64,000 nt of DNA from Bacteroidales bacterium (GTDB lineage: Bacteria > Bacteroidota > Bacteroidia > Bacteroidales > UBA932). The notes below the pieces were generated by a model that saw nothing but the letters and a program-made list of their open reading frames with translations, was not told the DNA's origin and searched no databases. The position numbers were made by a program, and so were the translations under genes. How positions within the stretch are numbered: position 1 is the stretch's first letter; every line of letters begins with the position of its first letter. Shown here piece by piece: positions 52,702 to 60,955 of the stretch. The stretch lies in contig JAFZUX010000015.1 in the NCBI GenBank assembly GCA_017618115.1, positions 18,476 through 82,475 of the forward strand. The letters run 5' to 3'.

Positions 52702-53109
52702 ATGAAGATTATTGTAGTAATAGAAAAAGGGAAAGACGGAAAGTTTGGAATGTTTGCCAACAACCTGAAAAGCAGTGTTATCTGGGGAGAAGGAAATACT
52801 ATAGAAGAGGCAAAAGCTGATTTTGACAACAGCTTTAAAGAGGTTGTGGAATGTTATGAGAGTGAGAAAATAGCTGTTCCTAAAGAACTTATCAATCCAA
52901 CATTTGAGTACAAGTATGACGTTGCTTCAATCTTTACTGAGTTGGATTACATAAACATATCAAAGTTTTCAAAAATCTCCGGAATAAACGCCTCTTTGTT
53001 AAGGCACTACAAGAAGGGAGATTACTATATCTCCCAGAAGCAAGTTTTGAAGATAGAAAATGCTCTTCATCAAATAGGACGGCAACTGCTTTCCGTTTCA
53101 CTGTTGTAA
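52702..53109 (+). CDS. Orphan HicB-like antitoxin-type protein
   Basis: The 135 residues have a HicB/RNase H-like N-terminal half (IIVVIEKGKDGKFGMFANNL..GEGNTIEEAKADFDNSFKEVVECYES) and a C-terminal helix-turn-helix-like half (about 85-130; INISKFSKISGINASLLRHYKKGDYYISQKQVLKIENALHQIG), as in HicB antitoxins that bind DNA. No HicA toxin gene is beside it: only 55 bp separate it from yifB, and a different toxin-antitoxin pair follows. It may be the remnant of a HicAB pair, a solitary regulator, or an antitoxin against toxins encoded elsewhere. Confidence 0.78.
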   Translation: MKIIVVIEKGKDGKFGMFANNLKSSVIWGEGNTIEEAKADFDNSFKEVVECYESEKIAVPKELINPTFEYKYDVASIFTELDYINISKFSKISGINASLLRHYKKGDYYISQKQVLKIENALHQIGRQLLSVSLL

Positions 53110-53137
53110 ACTTTGCCTCCCGATGGGCTTAAAATAT

Positions 53138-53168
53138 ATTGTTTATACATAATCATTATATATCTTTG
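53138..53168 (+). promoter_or_regulatory. Promoter of the RelB-like/PIN pair
   Basis: -33 ATTG at 53138-53141, 19-nt spacer, -7 TATCTTTG at 53161-53168, 26 nt before the antitoxin ATG. A good fit to the Bacteroidetes consensus. Confidence 0.65.
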
Positions 53169-53194
53169 CAGTATAAATAAAAGCGTTCAGATAT

Positions 53195-53482
53195 ATGACA
53201 TTAGTATCTTTTAGGGTTGATGAACAACTGAAGAAAAGCTTTGATCAGATGTGTGATCAGTTCGGTCTCAGTAACAGCGCTGCCTTCAATCTTTTTATGA
53301 AGGCCGTTGTAAGAGAGCGTAAGATTCCGTTTGAGATTAAAGCGGAATCTGAGACAGAAATCAGACAAAAAGGTTGGGAGGCATTTCAAAGGATGAGAGA
53401 ACAGGCAATAGCAAATGGGGCGGGTGATATGAGCCTTGATGAAATAAATGCCATTATTAATGAAACCAGAAATCGAAAATAA
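53195..53482 (+). CDS. RelB/DinJ-family antitoxin
   Basis: The 95 residues begin VSFRVDEQLKKSFDQMCDQFGLSNSAAFNLFMKAVVRERKIPF, the ribbon-helix-helix DNA-binding signature of RelB/DinJ antitoxins, followed by a helical toxin-binding tail (GWEAFQRMREQA..MSLDEINAIINETRNRK). It overlaps the PIN gene by 23 bp. Expected to repress its own promoter at 53138-53168. It looks intact even though the toxin is not. Confidence 0.88.
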   Translation: MTLVSFRVDEQLKKSFDQMCDQFGLSNSAAFNLFMKAVVRERKIPFEIKAESETEIRQKGWEAFQRMREQAIANGAGDMSLDEINAIINETRNRK

Positions 53483-53813
53483 AATATTTGCAGTTATAGA
53501 CACAAACGTTCTTGTTTCTGCGCTTATTGCAACAAAAGTAGAATCGTATCCACTAATGGTTGTGGCTTATGTGTTTACGGGAGTAATCACACCGGTCTTC
53601 AACAATGAAATATTAGCTGAATACCAGGAGGTTTTATCCAGAAGTAAGTTTAATCTGAATCAACAGGATATAGAACAAACAATGAGTTTTTTCAAATCAG
53701 TTGGTGTAAACGTTCAGCACACAGAGACAACAGATGAAGTGTTTACGGATGCTAAGGATATTGTGTTTTTGTCATTACGCCCAAAGAGATGGTGGAGATT
53801 TGTATTGCACTGA
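53460..53813 (+). pseudogene. PIN-domain toxin, C-terminus lost by frameshift and truncation
   Basis: PIN-type endoribonuclease homologue (PF13470-like). The 117 residues keep the first acidic residues of the active site: Asp14 (VIDTNVLVS), Glu50 (FNNEILAEYQEVL) and Asp97/Asp100 (EVFTDAKDIVF). After residue 103 the chain turns to LRPKRWWRFVLH and stops. In the +1 frame the same DNA continues RDGGDLYCTENSLL, which resembles the expected end (DAYLVTGN type), so a one-base frameshift lies near 53770-53790. Even that frame runs into tsaE 8 bp later. The last acidic residue and final strand are missing, so activity is doubtful. Confidence 0.65.
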
Positions 53814-53820
53814 AAACTCG

Positions 53821-54255
53821 TTACTGAATGGTGACGGTGCGGGAGAGGTCAGGGTTGGTAGTGATGGTCACTTTGATAACGTCCTGAGGGAGAATCTCCT
53901 CAATCTTTTCCGGCCACTCAATCAGGCAGAGGCCGCTACCGGCAAAGTACTCTTCCGCTCCTATATCGTAGGCTTCAGAGAGCTTGTTAATGCGGTAGAA
54001 ATCAAAATGATATATAGGGAAGCCCCTATTGCTGGAGTATTCGTTTATGAGGGTGAAAGTGGGTGAGTTTACATTGTCTTTTACACCTAAAGCGTTGCAG
54101 ATGGCTTTGATGAAGGTGGTTTTTCCGGCACCCATCTTTCCGTAGAAGGCAAAGATGTTGCTAGTTAAGTCGGACTCCGAGATGTACTGAACAAACTGCT
54201 CAGCTACGGAGTCAATCTCTTCCAAATTCTTAATTGTAAATGTTTTATTTGCCAT
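53821..54255 (-). CDS. tsaE: tRNA threonylcarbamoyladenosine biosynthesis ATPase TsaE
   Basis: ATPase subunit of the machinery that makes t6A37 in ANN-decoding tRNAs; tsaC, another subunit, is at 58648. With the ATG at 54255 it has 144 residues: Walker A FYGKMGAGKTTFIKA (37-51), VNSPTFTLINEY, IYHFDFYRI and LIEWPEKIEEILP, all diagnostic. The start overlaps the small upstream gene by 11 bp, so the longer open frame starting at 54348 is rejected. The adjacent end faces the broken PIN toxin. Confidence 0.94.
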   Translation of the reverse strand: MANKTFTIKNLEEIDSVAEQFVQYISESDLTSNIFAFYGKMGAGKTTFIKAICNALGVKDNVNSPTFTLINEYSSNRGFPIYHFDFYRINKLSEAYDIGAEEYFAGSGLCLIEWPEKIEEILPQDVIKVTITTNPDLSRTVTIQ

Positions 54256-54496
54256 CTGCCTGCATCTGTTCTTCTGTGATGATTGTGATGTTGCCCTCCA
54301 AATCTTTTGCAATCCAGTCTCCCTCATTGCACTGCACAATTCCCTCATCTGTCATGATGAATAGATAGAGAAATCCCATACAGAGATGAGGCTGCATAAG
54401 GCGCTCTTTCACCATCTCCTTCACTTCCTCAATGTTAACGCCGTCCCAACGTAAGGCATTCACCATCTTGCCTTTATGCAGAAGTATCTTTTTCAT
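54245..54496 (-). CDS. Small conserved-looking protein of unknown function
   Basis: The 83 residues have no signal peptide or membrane segment. The stretch EGDWIAKDLEGNITIITEEQM near the end resembles the GDWI(V/I) motif of small phage-derived proteins. It is fitted tightly into an operon: it shares one base with the membrane acyltransferase upstream and overlaps tsaE by 11 bp. That tight packing argues for a real gene despite its size. Function unknown. Confidence 0.65.
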   Translation of the reverse strand: MKKILLHKGKMVNALRWDGVNIEEVKEMVKERLMQPHLCMGFLYLFIMTDEGIVQCNEGDWIAKDLEGNITIITEEQMQADGK

Positions 54497-55734
54497 TATA
54501 TCTTAATGACAATCTTCTTACGGTAGAGTACGTATGCCATCAGTGTGAATACCAGCACATAGATGATTGCATACATAAGTGAGGCGTACTCGTTATTGCC
54601 GCCGAATACCGGCTGGCAGATGTGCTGGTAGAACCAGCTGAGTACAGAGTCGGATTTCTCTCCCATTGTTCCGTCATCCTGGAGTGCGTGAACTGTCCAG
54701 CGAATCATTCCGCCAAGGATCTTGGAGAAGAGGCCCGCCATTACAAAAGCAAAGAGCGGGTTCATACCCAGCGCTTTGAAAGGGGTGAAGAACTTTTCCT
54801 TGCCTTTTACATCTATGAAGTAGATGAAGAAGGCGAGCATCAGAATAGCCCAACCGCCTGCGTATAAGACGTATGAACCGGTCCAAATCTTCTTTACTAT
54901 CGGGACCCAAATGCTTGCAATCATTCCCAAGCCAAGGCAGATCATTCCAATTACAAAGAGCTTTGCAACAGAGGTGGTTTTGTCCGTGCTGGTGCGGCAG
55001 ATATTACCGATAAGGAAGCCGAGCAGAACGGTGCAGCTTCCGGATAGCACACCAATAAGTCCCTCAGGGTCAAACGCAAAGCCGTCTCCGTGGTAAACGT
55101 GGTTGTCTCCGATGAGGCCGAGTGAGTTGAAGAGATTTACGTCAAATGCTCCGGATGCTCTTCCGGCCATTGTATCCTTTACGGTCTCTCCAAAGAGGAA
55201 GGCTCCCTCGCCGTCTCGTAAAAGCCAGAGTACCAGTATCTCCAGCAGAGAGAGAATGACCATTGCAGTTATAATCTTCTTTGGCTTTTTAAGCAGCAGA
55301 GCAAAGAATCCGCCAAAAATGTAGCAGAGTGCAATCCTCTGAAGCACACCGAATATCCTTAGATGTTCAAACTTGTATGCTATGCTTCCCCAGAATCCAA
55401 GTTCCTGGTCTACAGGGAATTTAATGAACGGGAAGGCATTAAGCAAAAGACCTACCAAAAAGATGAGACAACCTCTCTTTACAAGTTTTTTGATGCTGGC
55501 TCCGGAGAGAGACTCGTTGTACTTTGCAAAGGAGAAGGCCATTGCGGCACCCACAACAAAGAGGAAGAACGGGAATACCAGATCCGTAGGAGTACAGCCG
55601 GCCCAGGAGGCATGCCTTAACGGTTTGAAAATGTGGCCCCAACTGCCGGGGTTGTTTACCAGAATCATTCCCGCAACTGTCATTCCTCTGAGTACGTCCA
55701 GAGCAACATAGCGGGTGCTCTTTGCTTGTCCCAT
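54496..55734 (-). CDS. Membrane acyltransferase-like protein (DUF5009/HGSNAT-type)
   Basis: The 412 residues form about eleven membrane helices. It begins RYVALDVLRGMTVAGMILVNNPGSW, the signature of the DUF5009/DUF1624 family related to heparan-alpha-glucosaminide N-acetyltransferase, followed by TPTDLVFPFFLFVVGAAMAFSF. Members transfer acetyl groups to amino sugars across a membrane or are otherwise uncharacterised; a role in recycling of peptidoglycan or host glycan sugars is plausible. Its stop overlaps the next ATG (TAATG). Confidence 0.88.
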   Translation of the reverse strand: MGQAKSTRYVALDVLRGMTVAGMILVNNPGSWGHIFKPLRHASWAGCTPTDLVFPFFLFVVGAAMAFSFAKYNESLSGASIKKLVKRGCLIFLVGLLLNAFPFIKFPVDQELGFWGSIAYKFEHLRIFGVLQRIALCYIFGGFFALLLKKPKKIITAMVILSLLEILVLWLLRDGEGAFLFGETVKDTMAGRASGAFDVNLFNSLGLIGDNHVYHGDGFAFDPEGLIGVLSGSCTVLLGFLIGNICRTSTDKTTSVAKLFVIGMICLGLGMIASIWVPIVKKIWTGSYVLYAGGWAILMLAFFIYFIDVKGKEKFFTPFKALGMNPLFAFVMAGLFSKILGGMIRWTVHALQDDGTMGEKSDSVLSWFYQHICQPVFGGNNEYASLMYAIIYVLVFTLMAYVLYRKKIVIKI

Positions 55735-55762
55735 AATAGATAGGTTTTGGTTTATACTAGTG

Positions 55763-55770
55763 CAAAATTA
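55763..55770 (-). promoter_or_regulatory. -7 promoter element of the acyltransferase/tsaE operon
   Basis: On the minus strand this reads TAATTTTG, a TAnnTTTG match 28 nt before the start at 55734. Confidence 0.55.
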
Positions 55771-55810
55771 ACTAAATAATGTTATTTTCGCCATTATAAA
55801 AGTGACGGGA

Positions 55811-56557
55811 ATGGAATTGTTTTTCTCCACGGAAATAGGCAAAGATAGGCTCACTCTCAGGGGCAAGGAGGCGGAACACTGCGCCAAGGTCCTCCGTCAT
55901 AAAGTTGGTGATACGCTCTTTGTCATTGACGGACGTGGCGGATTGTACCGCTGTCTGATCTCTGAAATCACTCTTGCCAAGAAGGGGGAACCAAAGGTAG
56001 AGTGCTCAATAGAAGAGCTTTCCGTTGGCGTAGGGGGAAGGAACTATTCCCTCACGATGGCTGTCTGCCCAACCAAAAATATGGAGCGTTTTGAGTGGTT
56101 TGTAGAGAAGGCAACCGAATTGGGAGTGGACAGAATTATCCCGATAGTTTCCGAGCACTCCATCCGCACCACAGTCAAAAAGGAGAGAGTGGAGGCGGTG
56201 GCACTCTCCGCCACCAAACAGTCTTTAAAGTCCTATCTGCCTGAGATAGAAGAGTGTGTGAGTGTTAAAGAATTTCTCCATCGAGATTTTGAAAATACTC
56301 TTAAACTCATTGCGCACTGTGAAGAGGGTGATAAAAAGAGCATCCGTGAAAGGCTTGCAGAGGCCGCATCGGGAGCAAGTTCCAAGGGGCGGAGCGTTGT
56401 TGTGATGATTGGGCCGGAGGGGGACTTTTCTGAAAATGAAATAGCCCTCGCACTTAGCAAGGGCTATAAACCTGTAACACTGGGTCCTTCCAGATTGAGA
56501 GTAGAGACCGCCGCACTTGCTGCAGTGAGCGAAATCTACTTTGCCTCAATAGATTAA
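55811..56557 (+). CDS. rsmE: 16S rRNA (uracil1498-N3)-methyltransferase
   Basis: SPOUT-fold methyltransferase that modifies U1498 in the ribosomal decoding site. The 248 residues start MELFFSTEIGKDRLTLRGKEAEHCAKVLRHK-like (PUA-like domain), with PTKNMERFEWFVEKATELGVDRIIPI and the SAM-binding knot VVMIGPEGDFSENEI and LGPSRLRVETAALAA. The ATG at 55811 is preferred to the GTG at 55802. Its last 4 bp overlap the convergent DUF5723 gene. Confidence 0.94.
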   Translation: MELFFSTEIGKDRLTLRGKEAEHCAKVLRHKVGDTLFVIDGRGGLYRCLISEITLAKKGEPKVECSIEELSVGVGGRNYSLTMAVCPTKNMERFEWFVEKATELGVDRIIPIVSEHSIRTTVKKERVEAVALSATKQSLKSYLPEIEECVSVKEFLHRDFENTLKLIAHCEEGDKKSIRERLAEAASGASSKGRSVVVMIGPEGDFSENEIALALSKGYKPVTLGPSRLRVETAALAAVSEIYFASID

Positions 56558-57936
56558 TTCTTTCTTCCTCCGAACAGGTAGTTCACTCCGAACGTAATGT
56601 GTGTATTGCACTCATTTACAGGAATAAACTGCGGAGTCATCTTGGTGTAGTAGTTATCCGTTCCTATGTGGAAACTGAATTTCTTTGCATAAACGTTGGC
56701 CATCATTCCGTACTCCCAACCGTATGTTGAGTAGGCCGTACTTGCTGAGAGACTCAGCCACTTAAGAGGGGAAACGTTCAGAGAAACTCTGCCCTCGTGG
56801 AAAGGAACCATGTGGTTATAAATCTGAGTTCCCAGAACGCCGATGGACATCTTCTCATAGAAAGGCATCTTGAACTCCGCTCCCACCATTGCGGTGTAGG
56901 TAATCAGAGACGGCTTAATGTTCTTTTTCCTAGGCTCAAACTCGTAAATTCCCTTAACGTGGTCTACCAGATGGTTGAGAACCTCCTTAAGGCTGGAAGA
57001 CTCCTCAATGTCTATAAGCTCCTCACCGTCAAACTTCCAGGTGTGATCTTTGGCAACTCCGGAGGCCTTGTTGAACCACCAGATTGCTCCAACGTCATTT
57101 ATTGCGGCTGATACATTGATATACTCGTTAACCTCATATTTTGCACCAAGGTCAACGCCCAATCCCAAACCTCCGAATCCGAAAGGTTTGAACTTAACTC
57201 CCGATAGATCACATACTTCTGTACCCTGAGAAGGGGAAATCTTCATCCTTCTGGAGACTCCGCCTCCTGCTGCATCAAACGATGCGTTGGAGTACATTGC
57301 CCACATATCTTTGCTTAGGCTTGCATACATATCCGTAACCTTCATCCTTATGGCGTTCATACCGATAAGGACTTTTCCTCTTGCTCCCAAAGAGAGTCTT
57401 CCAAACTTGCGTGAAGAGCCGAACGCCAACTCAATGTAGGTGTTTGTAAAGGCCTTAACGTTGGAAAGATCATAGAAGAAATCTTCCGGAGCGTCTCCCT
57501 TAAGGAACGCAAATAGACCTTTTGGAATGTTGGCGGAGGTCTGGTTTATATAGTTGACTTCTATAGTGTTGAAGTAATCGTTACCGTTATATTTTTTCCA
57601 GAATCCGTAAGAGAGAACGTTCTCATGAATGTTTACGTTTATCTTATTTTTCTCTCTGATTTTTGCAAGGAACTCATCTGCATCTACGCTCTTGTGCATG
57701 AAGGTAACCAGTTCGTCACCGTAAGGCCAGAAGAATGTGCTGAGTGCCATATTACTCTGAGTACCTGCACTTATGTTGAGAATACCGCCCACAAAGTTTT
57801 TATCTGTTTGGAAAGATGGGTTCAGACGGTAGTTGTGGGTGTAGTGATCAATAAAGTATGCACCTCTGAGTTCCTGTCCAAATAGGGAGTATGCAGAGGC
57901 CAAAAGTATAATTGCTGCTATAGTTATCTTTTTCAT
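56554..57936 (-). CDS. DUF5723-family outer-membrane protein
   Basis: With the ATG at 57936 the protein has 460 residues: signal peptide (MKKITIAAIILLASAYSLFGQ), then a long beta-rich chain with many alternating aromatic strands, FIDHYTHNYRLNPSFQ near the start, GARGKVLIGMNAI in the middle and THITFGVNYLFGGRKN at the C-terminus. This is the pattern of DUF5723 proteins, predicted outer-membrane barrels of Bacteroidota without known function. The preceding gene encodes a lipoprotein; the pair is probably a unit of the outer membrane. Confidence 0.78.
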   Translation of the reverse strand: MKKITIAAIILLASAYSLFGQELRGAYFIDHYTHNYRLNPSFQTDKNFVGGILNISAGTQSNMALSTFFWPYGDELVTFMHKSVDADEFLAKIREKNKINVNIHENVLSYGFWKKYNGNDYFNTIEVNYINQTSANIPKGLFAFLKGDAPEDFFYDLSNVKAFTNTYIELAFGSSRKFGRLSLGARGKVLIGMNAIRMKVTDMYASLSKDMWAMYSNASFDAAGGGVSRRMKISPSQGTEVCDLSGVKFKPFGFGGLGLGVDLGAKYEVNEYINVSAAINDVGAIWWFNKASGVAKDHTWKFDGEELIDIEESSSLKEVLNHLVDHVKGIYEFEPRKKNIKPSLITYTAMVGAEFKMPFYEKMSIGVLGTQIYNHMVPFHEGRVSLNVSPLKWLSLSASTAYSTYGWEYGMMANVYAKKFSFHIGTDNYYTKMTPQFIPVNECNTHITFGVNYLFGGRKN

Positions 57937-57955
57937 AATCAAGTCTTTTAAGGGT

Positions 57956-58633
57956 TTAAGATTCATCGTCGGAATTGTTCTTCTTTTTCTTAACCCTGAG
58001 GTTTATACCCTCCGGCAGCTGAAGACTCACTTTATTGATACTGATTCCCAGGTGATGCTCAATCAGCATGGAACTGCTTGGCATTGTGGGCGCTACAAAC
58101 TTAATGCAGATTCCGTCAAATCCGGTTCCGTCTGCAGTCTGGCTTCTGGTAATGTGAAGCGTGGCATCCGTAAGACCCGGATTCTCAGCAGTTCCGGCAG
58201 GAAGCGTTGCGGTGAGGAAGGTCTCAACGTCCGGAATCTGATTTCCATTAGTATCTATAACATAAGCGCTTACATTGTATTGGAACGGGAGAGTGTTTTT
58301 TAGAGTGAGGAAGAATTTCATCTCCGGAATTCCAAAGTCGTTAAGGTTTATGAACGAGATACCGTTAATTTTGTAATAACCAAAGATGAAGTTGGTAAGT
58401 GTTTCACCCTTAGGGTCAAAAATCCAATCATCATTTTCATCTTTGGAGAAGTAATTCTTTGCCTCCTTGCTCAGCAAAGCCTTAATACGCAGGTGTCCAA
58501 TGTCTCCAATAGGTACCTGGATTTGTTTACCTACGTTCATCTCGTAGTTAATGTCTTTTTTCAGGCTGTATCTCTTGTCTACGGAACAGCTTAAAAAAAA
58601 GACAGTTGACAAAATTAGTAAGACGTATTTCAT
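57956..58633 (-). CDS. Lipoprotein paired with the DUF5723 barrel
   Basis: The 225 residues begin with a lipoprotein signal (MKYVLLILSTVFFLSC, lipobox FLSC). The mature part has beta-sandwich-like stretches (SAYVIDTNGNQIPDVETFLTATLPAG) and a strongly basic/acidic tail (RVKKKKNNSDDES). I recognise no characterised family. It lies 19 bp before the DUF5723 gene and 14 bp after the end of tsaC, all in one direction, and probably docks on the barrel. Confidence 0.72.
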   Translation of the reverse strand: MKYVLLILSTVFFLSCSVDKRYSLKKDINYEMNVGKQIQVPIGDIGHLRIKALLSKEAKNYFSKDENDDWIFDPKGETLTNFIFGYYKINGISFINLNDFGIPEMKFFLTLKNTLPFQYNVSAYVIDTNGNQIPDVETFLTATLPAGTAENPGLTDATLHITRSQTADGTGFDGICIKFVAPTMPSSSMLIEHHLGISINKVSLQLPEGINLRVKKKKNNSDDES

Positions 58634-58647
58634 AACTGTAAGTTTTT

Positions 58648-59250
58648 TTATTTTCTTATAATTTCAATCTCTCCCCTCAACCCAACCTTAATGATTTGAG
58701 ACGCTTTGTGCGTGGAGTTTTTCTCCTCCATTGCAGGGGATACGACATAATCTACCCCCTCCTTTATGCTCTGCTCAATATCTTTAAATCCTTTTGGCGG
58801 CTTTTCTCCCGATATGTTTGCGCTGGTAGAGACGATAGGTTTTTTCAACCTGAAACAGAGCTGCTTGCAGAACTCGTTGAAGGGAATTCTGATACCCGCG
58901 CTGCCGTCTTCTGCAATAACGTTTTCTGCAAGATGGCAGGCATTGGGATAGATGATTGTCATTGGAGAGTCATTCACTTCAATCAGATCCAATGCTGCCT
59001 GTGGAATCTCTTTAACGTAGCGTGCCAGCATATCCAAATCACAGACAAGGGTTACCAAAGATTTGCTCTCCTCTCTTTTCTTTATTGCAAAGACCTTTGC
59101 AACCGCCTCTTTATCAGTAGCGTCACAGCCAATGCCCCAGATTGTGTCCGTAGGGTAGAGTATGGTTCCGCCGTTTTTCAGAACCTCCGCGGCTTTGGCC
59201 ACCTGGATCTCCATCTTGGGATCCATCTTGTAAGCTCTCTTTCCTCCCAT
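58648..59250 (-). CDS. tsaC: Threonylcarbamoyl-AMP synthase
   Basis: Makes threonylcarbamoyl-AMP from Thr, bicarbonate and ATP for t6A synthesis, the step before TsaD/B/E. With the ATG at 59250 it has 200 residues: GGTILYPTDTIWGIGCDAT (YrdC signature), KKREESKSLVTLV, MTIIYPNA, GIRIPFNEFCKQL and VSTSANISGEKPP. No Sua5 C-terminal domain is present. It starts 2 bp after the end of the endonuclease-family gene. The alternative ATG at 59226 would remove a nonconserved N-terminal tail. Confidence 0.93.
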   Translation of the reverse strand: MGGKRAYKMDPKMEIQVAKAAEVLKNGGTILYPTDTIWGIGCDATDKEAVAKVFAIKKREESKSLVTLVCDLDMLARYVKEIPQAALDLIEVNDSPMTIIYPNACHLAENVIAEDGSAGIRIPFNEFCKQLCFRLKKPIVSTSANISGEKPPKGFKDIEQSIKEGVDYVVSPAMEEKNSTHKASQIIKVGLRGEIEIIRK

Positions 59251-59252
59251 AG

Positions 59253-60353
59253 TTATTTTATGATAGTGAATTCTGTGACCACCGGGTAATGGTCTGAGAA
59301 ATCGCACTTTATGGTCTTGTGACTTACACCCTCAAAACTCTCCGGAATAAATACGTAATCTATTCTGAGCAGAGGCCAGAGTACGGAATATGTTGCAGCA
59401 AAGCCTTTACCGCTCTCCTTAAAAGTATCCTTTCTGTTGTATGAGAGTTTGTAGTAGGTGTAAGACATTGGGGTGTCATTGAAATCTCCGCAGATGATTG
59501 TTGGATACGGGCTCTCTTTTATGATGTTGAAGAGAGCGTTCGCCTGGCGTGACCTTCTTATGACGGCATCTCTAATCTTGTGATTTACACTGAGTATCTC
59601 TCCCTTCACCTCCTCAACGTTTCTCTTGTTCTCTCTTATTTTCTTGATAGATGAAGTAAGAGAAATGCTGTTGGATTCCAGGTGGTTGTTGAAGATTCTA
59701 ATGGTATCGTTCTCAACAACTATATCTGCGTAAATACTCAGGTTGGTGCTGTTCTTGAACTTGATAGTTCCTCCGCCAATTATCTTGTGACGGCTGAGGA
59801 TTATATTTCCGAATACGTCTCCCTTGTTTGGAAACATATAGTTTGTGCGGTACTTGTACTGAGGGAGAATGGATGCCGTCTGAGAAAATTCATCCAGCGT
59901 AACCTCCTGAAGACAAACAATATCCGGATTGTCCTCCTTTATCTGTGCAAAGACTCCCGCCTTTGCCGTATCCTTATCCAGGTTATTCTTTGAGAGACCA
60001 AAGTTTCCGACATTGTAGGTCTCCAATTTTATCAGATTGCCCTCTATTAAGTCTCCTCTCTTTGAGCCAAAACGGTAGAACCTGTCTGCAAAGAGCATGG
60101 CGGGCAGAATGGCAATAACCGTAATCCAGGCGCTCTTGCTTCTCAAAATGAGCGCAATGAGCAGAAGGATAAAATTTACTATCAAAATCGGGATAAAATA
60201 GAGTCCAAAGAAAAGGGGCATCCAGTAGTGGGCCGGATCAATGTAAGAGGAAATGTATGAGACAATTAGGCACAGTCCGGCAAGAACCAGAAGCACTCTG
60301 AACGCAACGCTCAGAAAAACTATAAATCCGTTTCTTCTCTTTGCCGCCATCAA
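59253..60353 (-). CDS. Membrane-anchored endonuclease/exonuclease/phosphatase-family protein
   Basis: The 366 residues start with three membrane helices (about 8-30, 43-68, 74-92), then an EEP-fold domain: LETYNVGNFGL (usually WN), PDIVCLQEVTLDEF with the metal-binding Glu, FNNHLES, IICGDFNDTP and the closing SDHYPVV. The catalytic residues of the family are present. The domain would lie on one face of the inner membrane; a nuclease, lipid or sugar phosphatase function is possible. It overlaps rhomboid by 4 bp. Confidence 0.87.
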   Translation of the reverse strand: MMAAKRRNGFIVFLSVAFRVLLVLAGLCLIVSYISSYIDPAHYWMPLFFGLYFIPILIVNFILLLIALILRSKSAWITVIAILPAMLFADRFYRFGSKRGDLIEGNLIKLETYNVGNFGLSKNNLDKDTAKAGVFAQIKEDNPDIVCLQEVTLDEFSQTASILPQYKYRTNYMFPNKGDVFGNIILSRHKIIGGGTIKFKNSTNLSIYADIVVENDTIRIFNNHLESNSISLTSSIKKIRENKRNVEEVKGEILSVNHKIRDAVIRRSRQANALFNIIKESPYPTIICGDFNDTPMSYTYYKLSYNRKDTFKESGKGFAATYSVLWPLLRIDYVFIPESFEGVSHKTIKCDFSDHYPVVTEFTIIK

Positions 60354-60955
60354 TATTCAGTATACATTCTGTCTCGTTTTCTCCACAGCAGAAGTAAGAT
60401 CAAACCAAAGACCATACCCCCCAGATGTGCAAAATGTGCCACTCCGCTTCCCGTGTCAAACACTCCGCAAACCAGTTCTATTGCTCCGAATATACATACA
60501 AACCACTTTGCCTTTAGAGTTATCGGGATAGGGAAAACCATTGTTATTCTGTTGTTTGGGAAGAGCATACCGTAAGCCAGAAGAACTCCGTAAACGGCAC
60601 CGGAAGCACCCACGGTAGGTATAGGATATGTTACTCCCTGCAGGTGCATCACTCCCAGATGGCAGGCCGCCGCTCCCAGTCCGGTAAGCATGTAGTAGAG
60701 CAAAAACTTCTTTGGACCCCACACATGTTCCAACATTATACCAAAGAAGAATAAGGAGTACATGTTGAAGAAGATGTGGAAGAACCCACCGTGCATAAAC
60801 ATGTGAGTGACAAGCTGATGTATCTTAAAGTAACCGGAGTCCACAGGGAACAGGGCAAACTTCAGATACATTGTATCACCAATAATCAATGTGGCAATGA
60901 ACATTATCACATTGATGATAATTATGTTTCTAAGTACTATGGGTATGTTTCTCAT
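60350..60955 (-). CDS. Rhomboid-family intramembrane serine protease
   Basis: Cuts substrates inside the membrane. The 201 residues have six membrane helices, the conserved L1 motif HGGFFHIFFNM (55-65), catalytic Ser118 in TVGASGAVYG and catalytic His177 in VAHFAHLGGMVFGL. It overlaps mutL by 4 bp and the EEP protein by 4 bp. Many Bacteroidales have a rhomboid in this position behind mutL. The natural substrate is unknown. Confidence 0.93.
   Translation of the reverse strand: MRNIPIVLRNIIIINVIMFIATLIIGDTMYLKFALFPVDSGYFKIHQLVTHMFMHGGFFHIFFNMYSLFFFGIMLEHVWGPKKFLLYYMLTGLGAAACHLGVMHLQGVTYPIPTVGASGAVYGVLLAYGMLFPNNRITMVFPIPITLKAKWFVCIFGAIELVCGVFDTGSGVAHFAHLGGMVFGLILLLLWRKRDRMYTEY

Noticed and set aside
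53460-53813. Intact PIN toxin
   Set aside because: The last acidic residue and final strand are missing, and the +1 frame carries the expected continuation.
54256-54348. Upstream-extended start of tsaE
   Set aside because: The added residues have no family resemblance and cover the 3' part of the small gene at 54245-54496.
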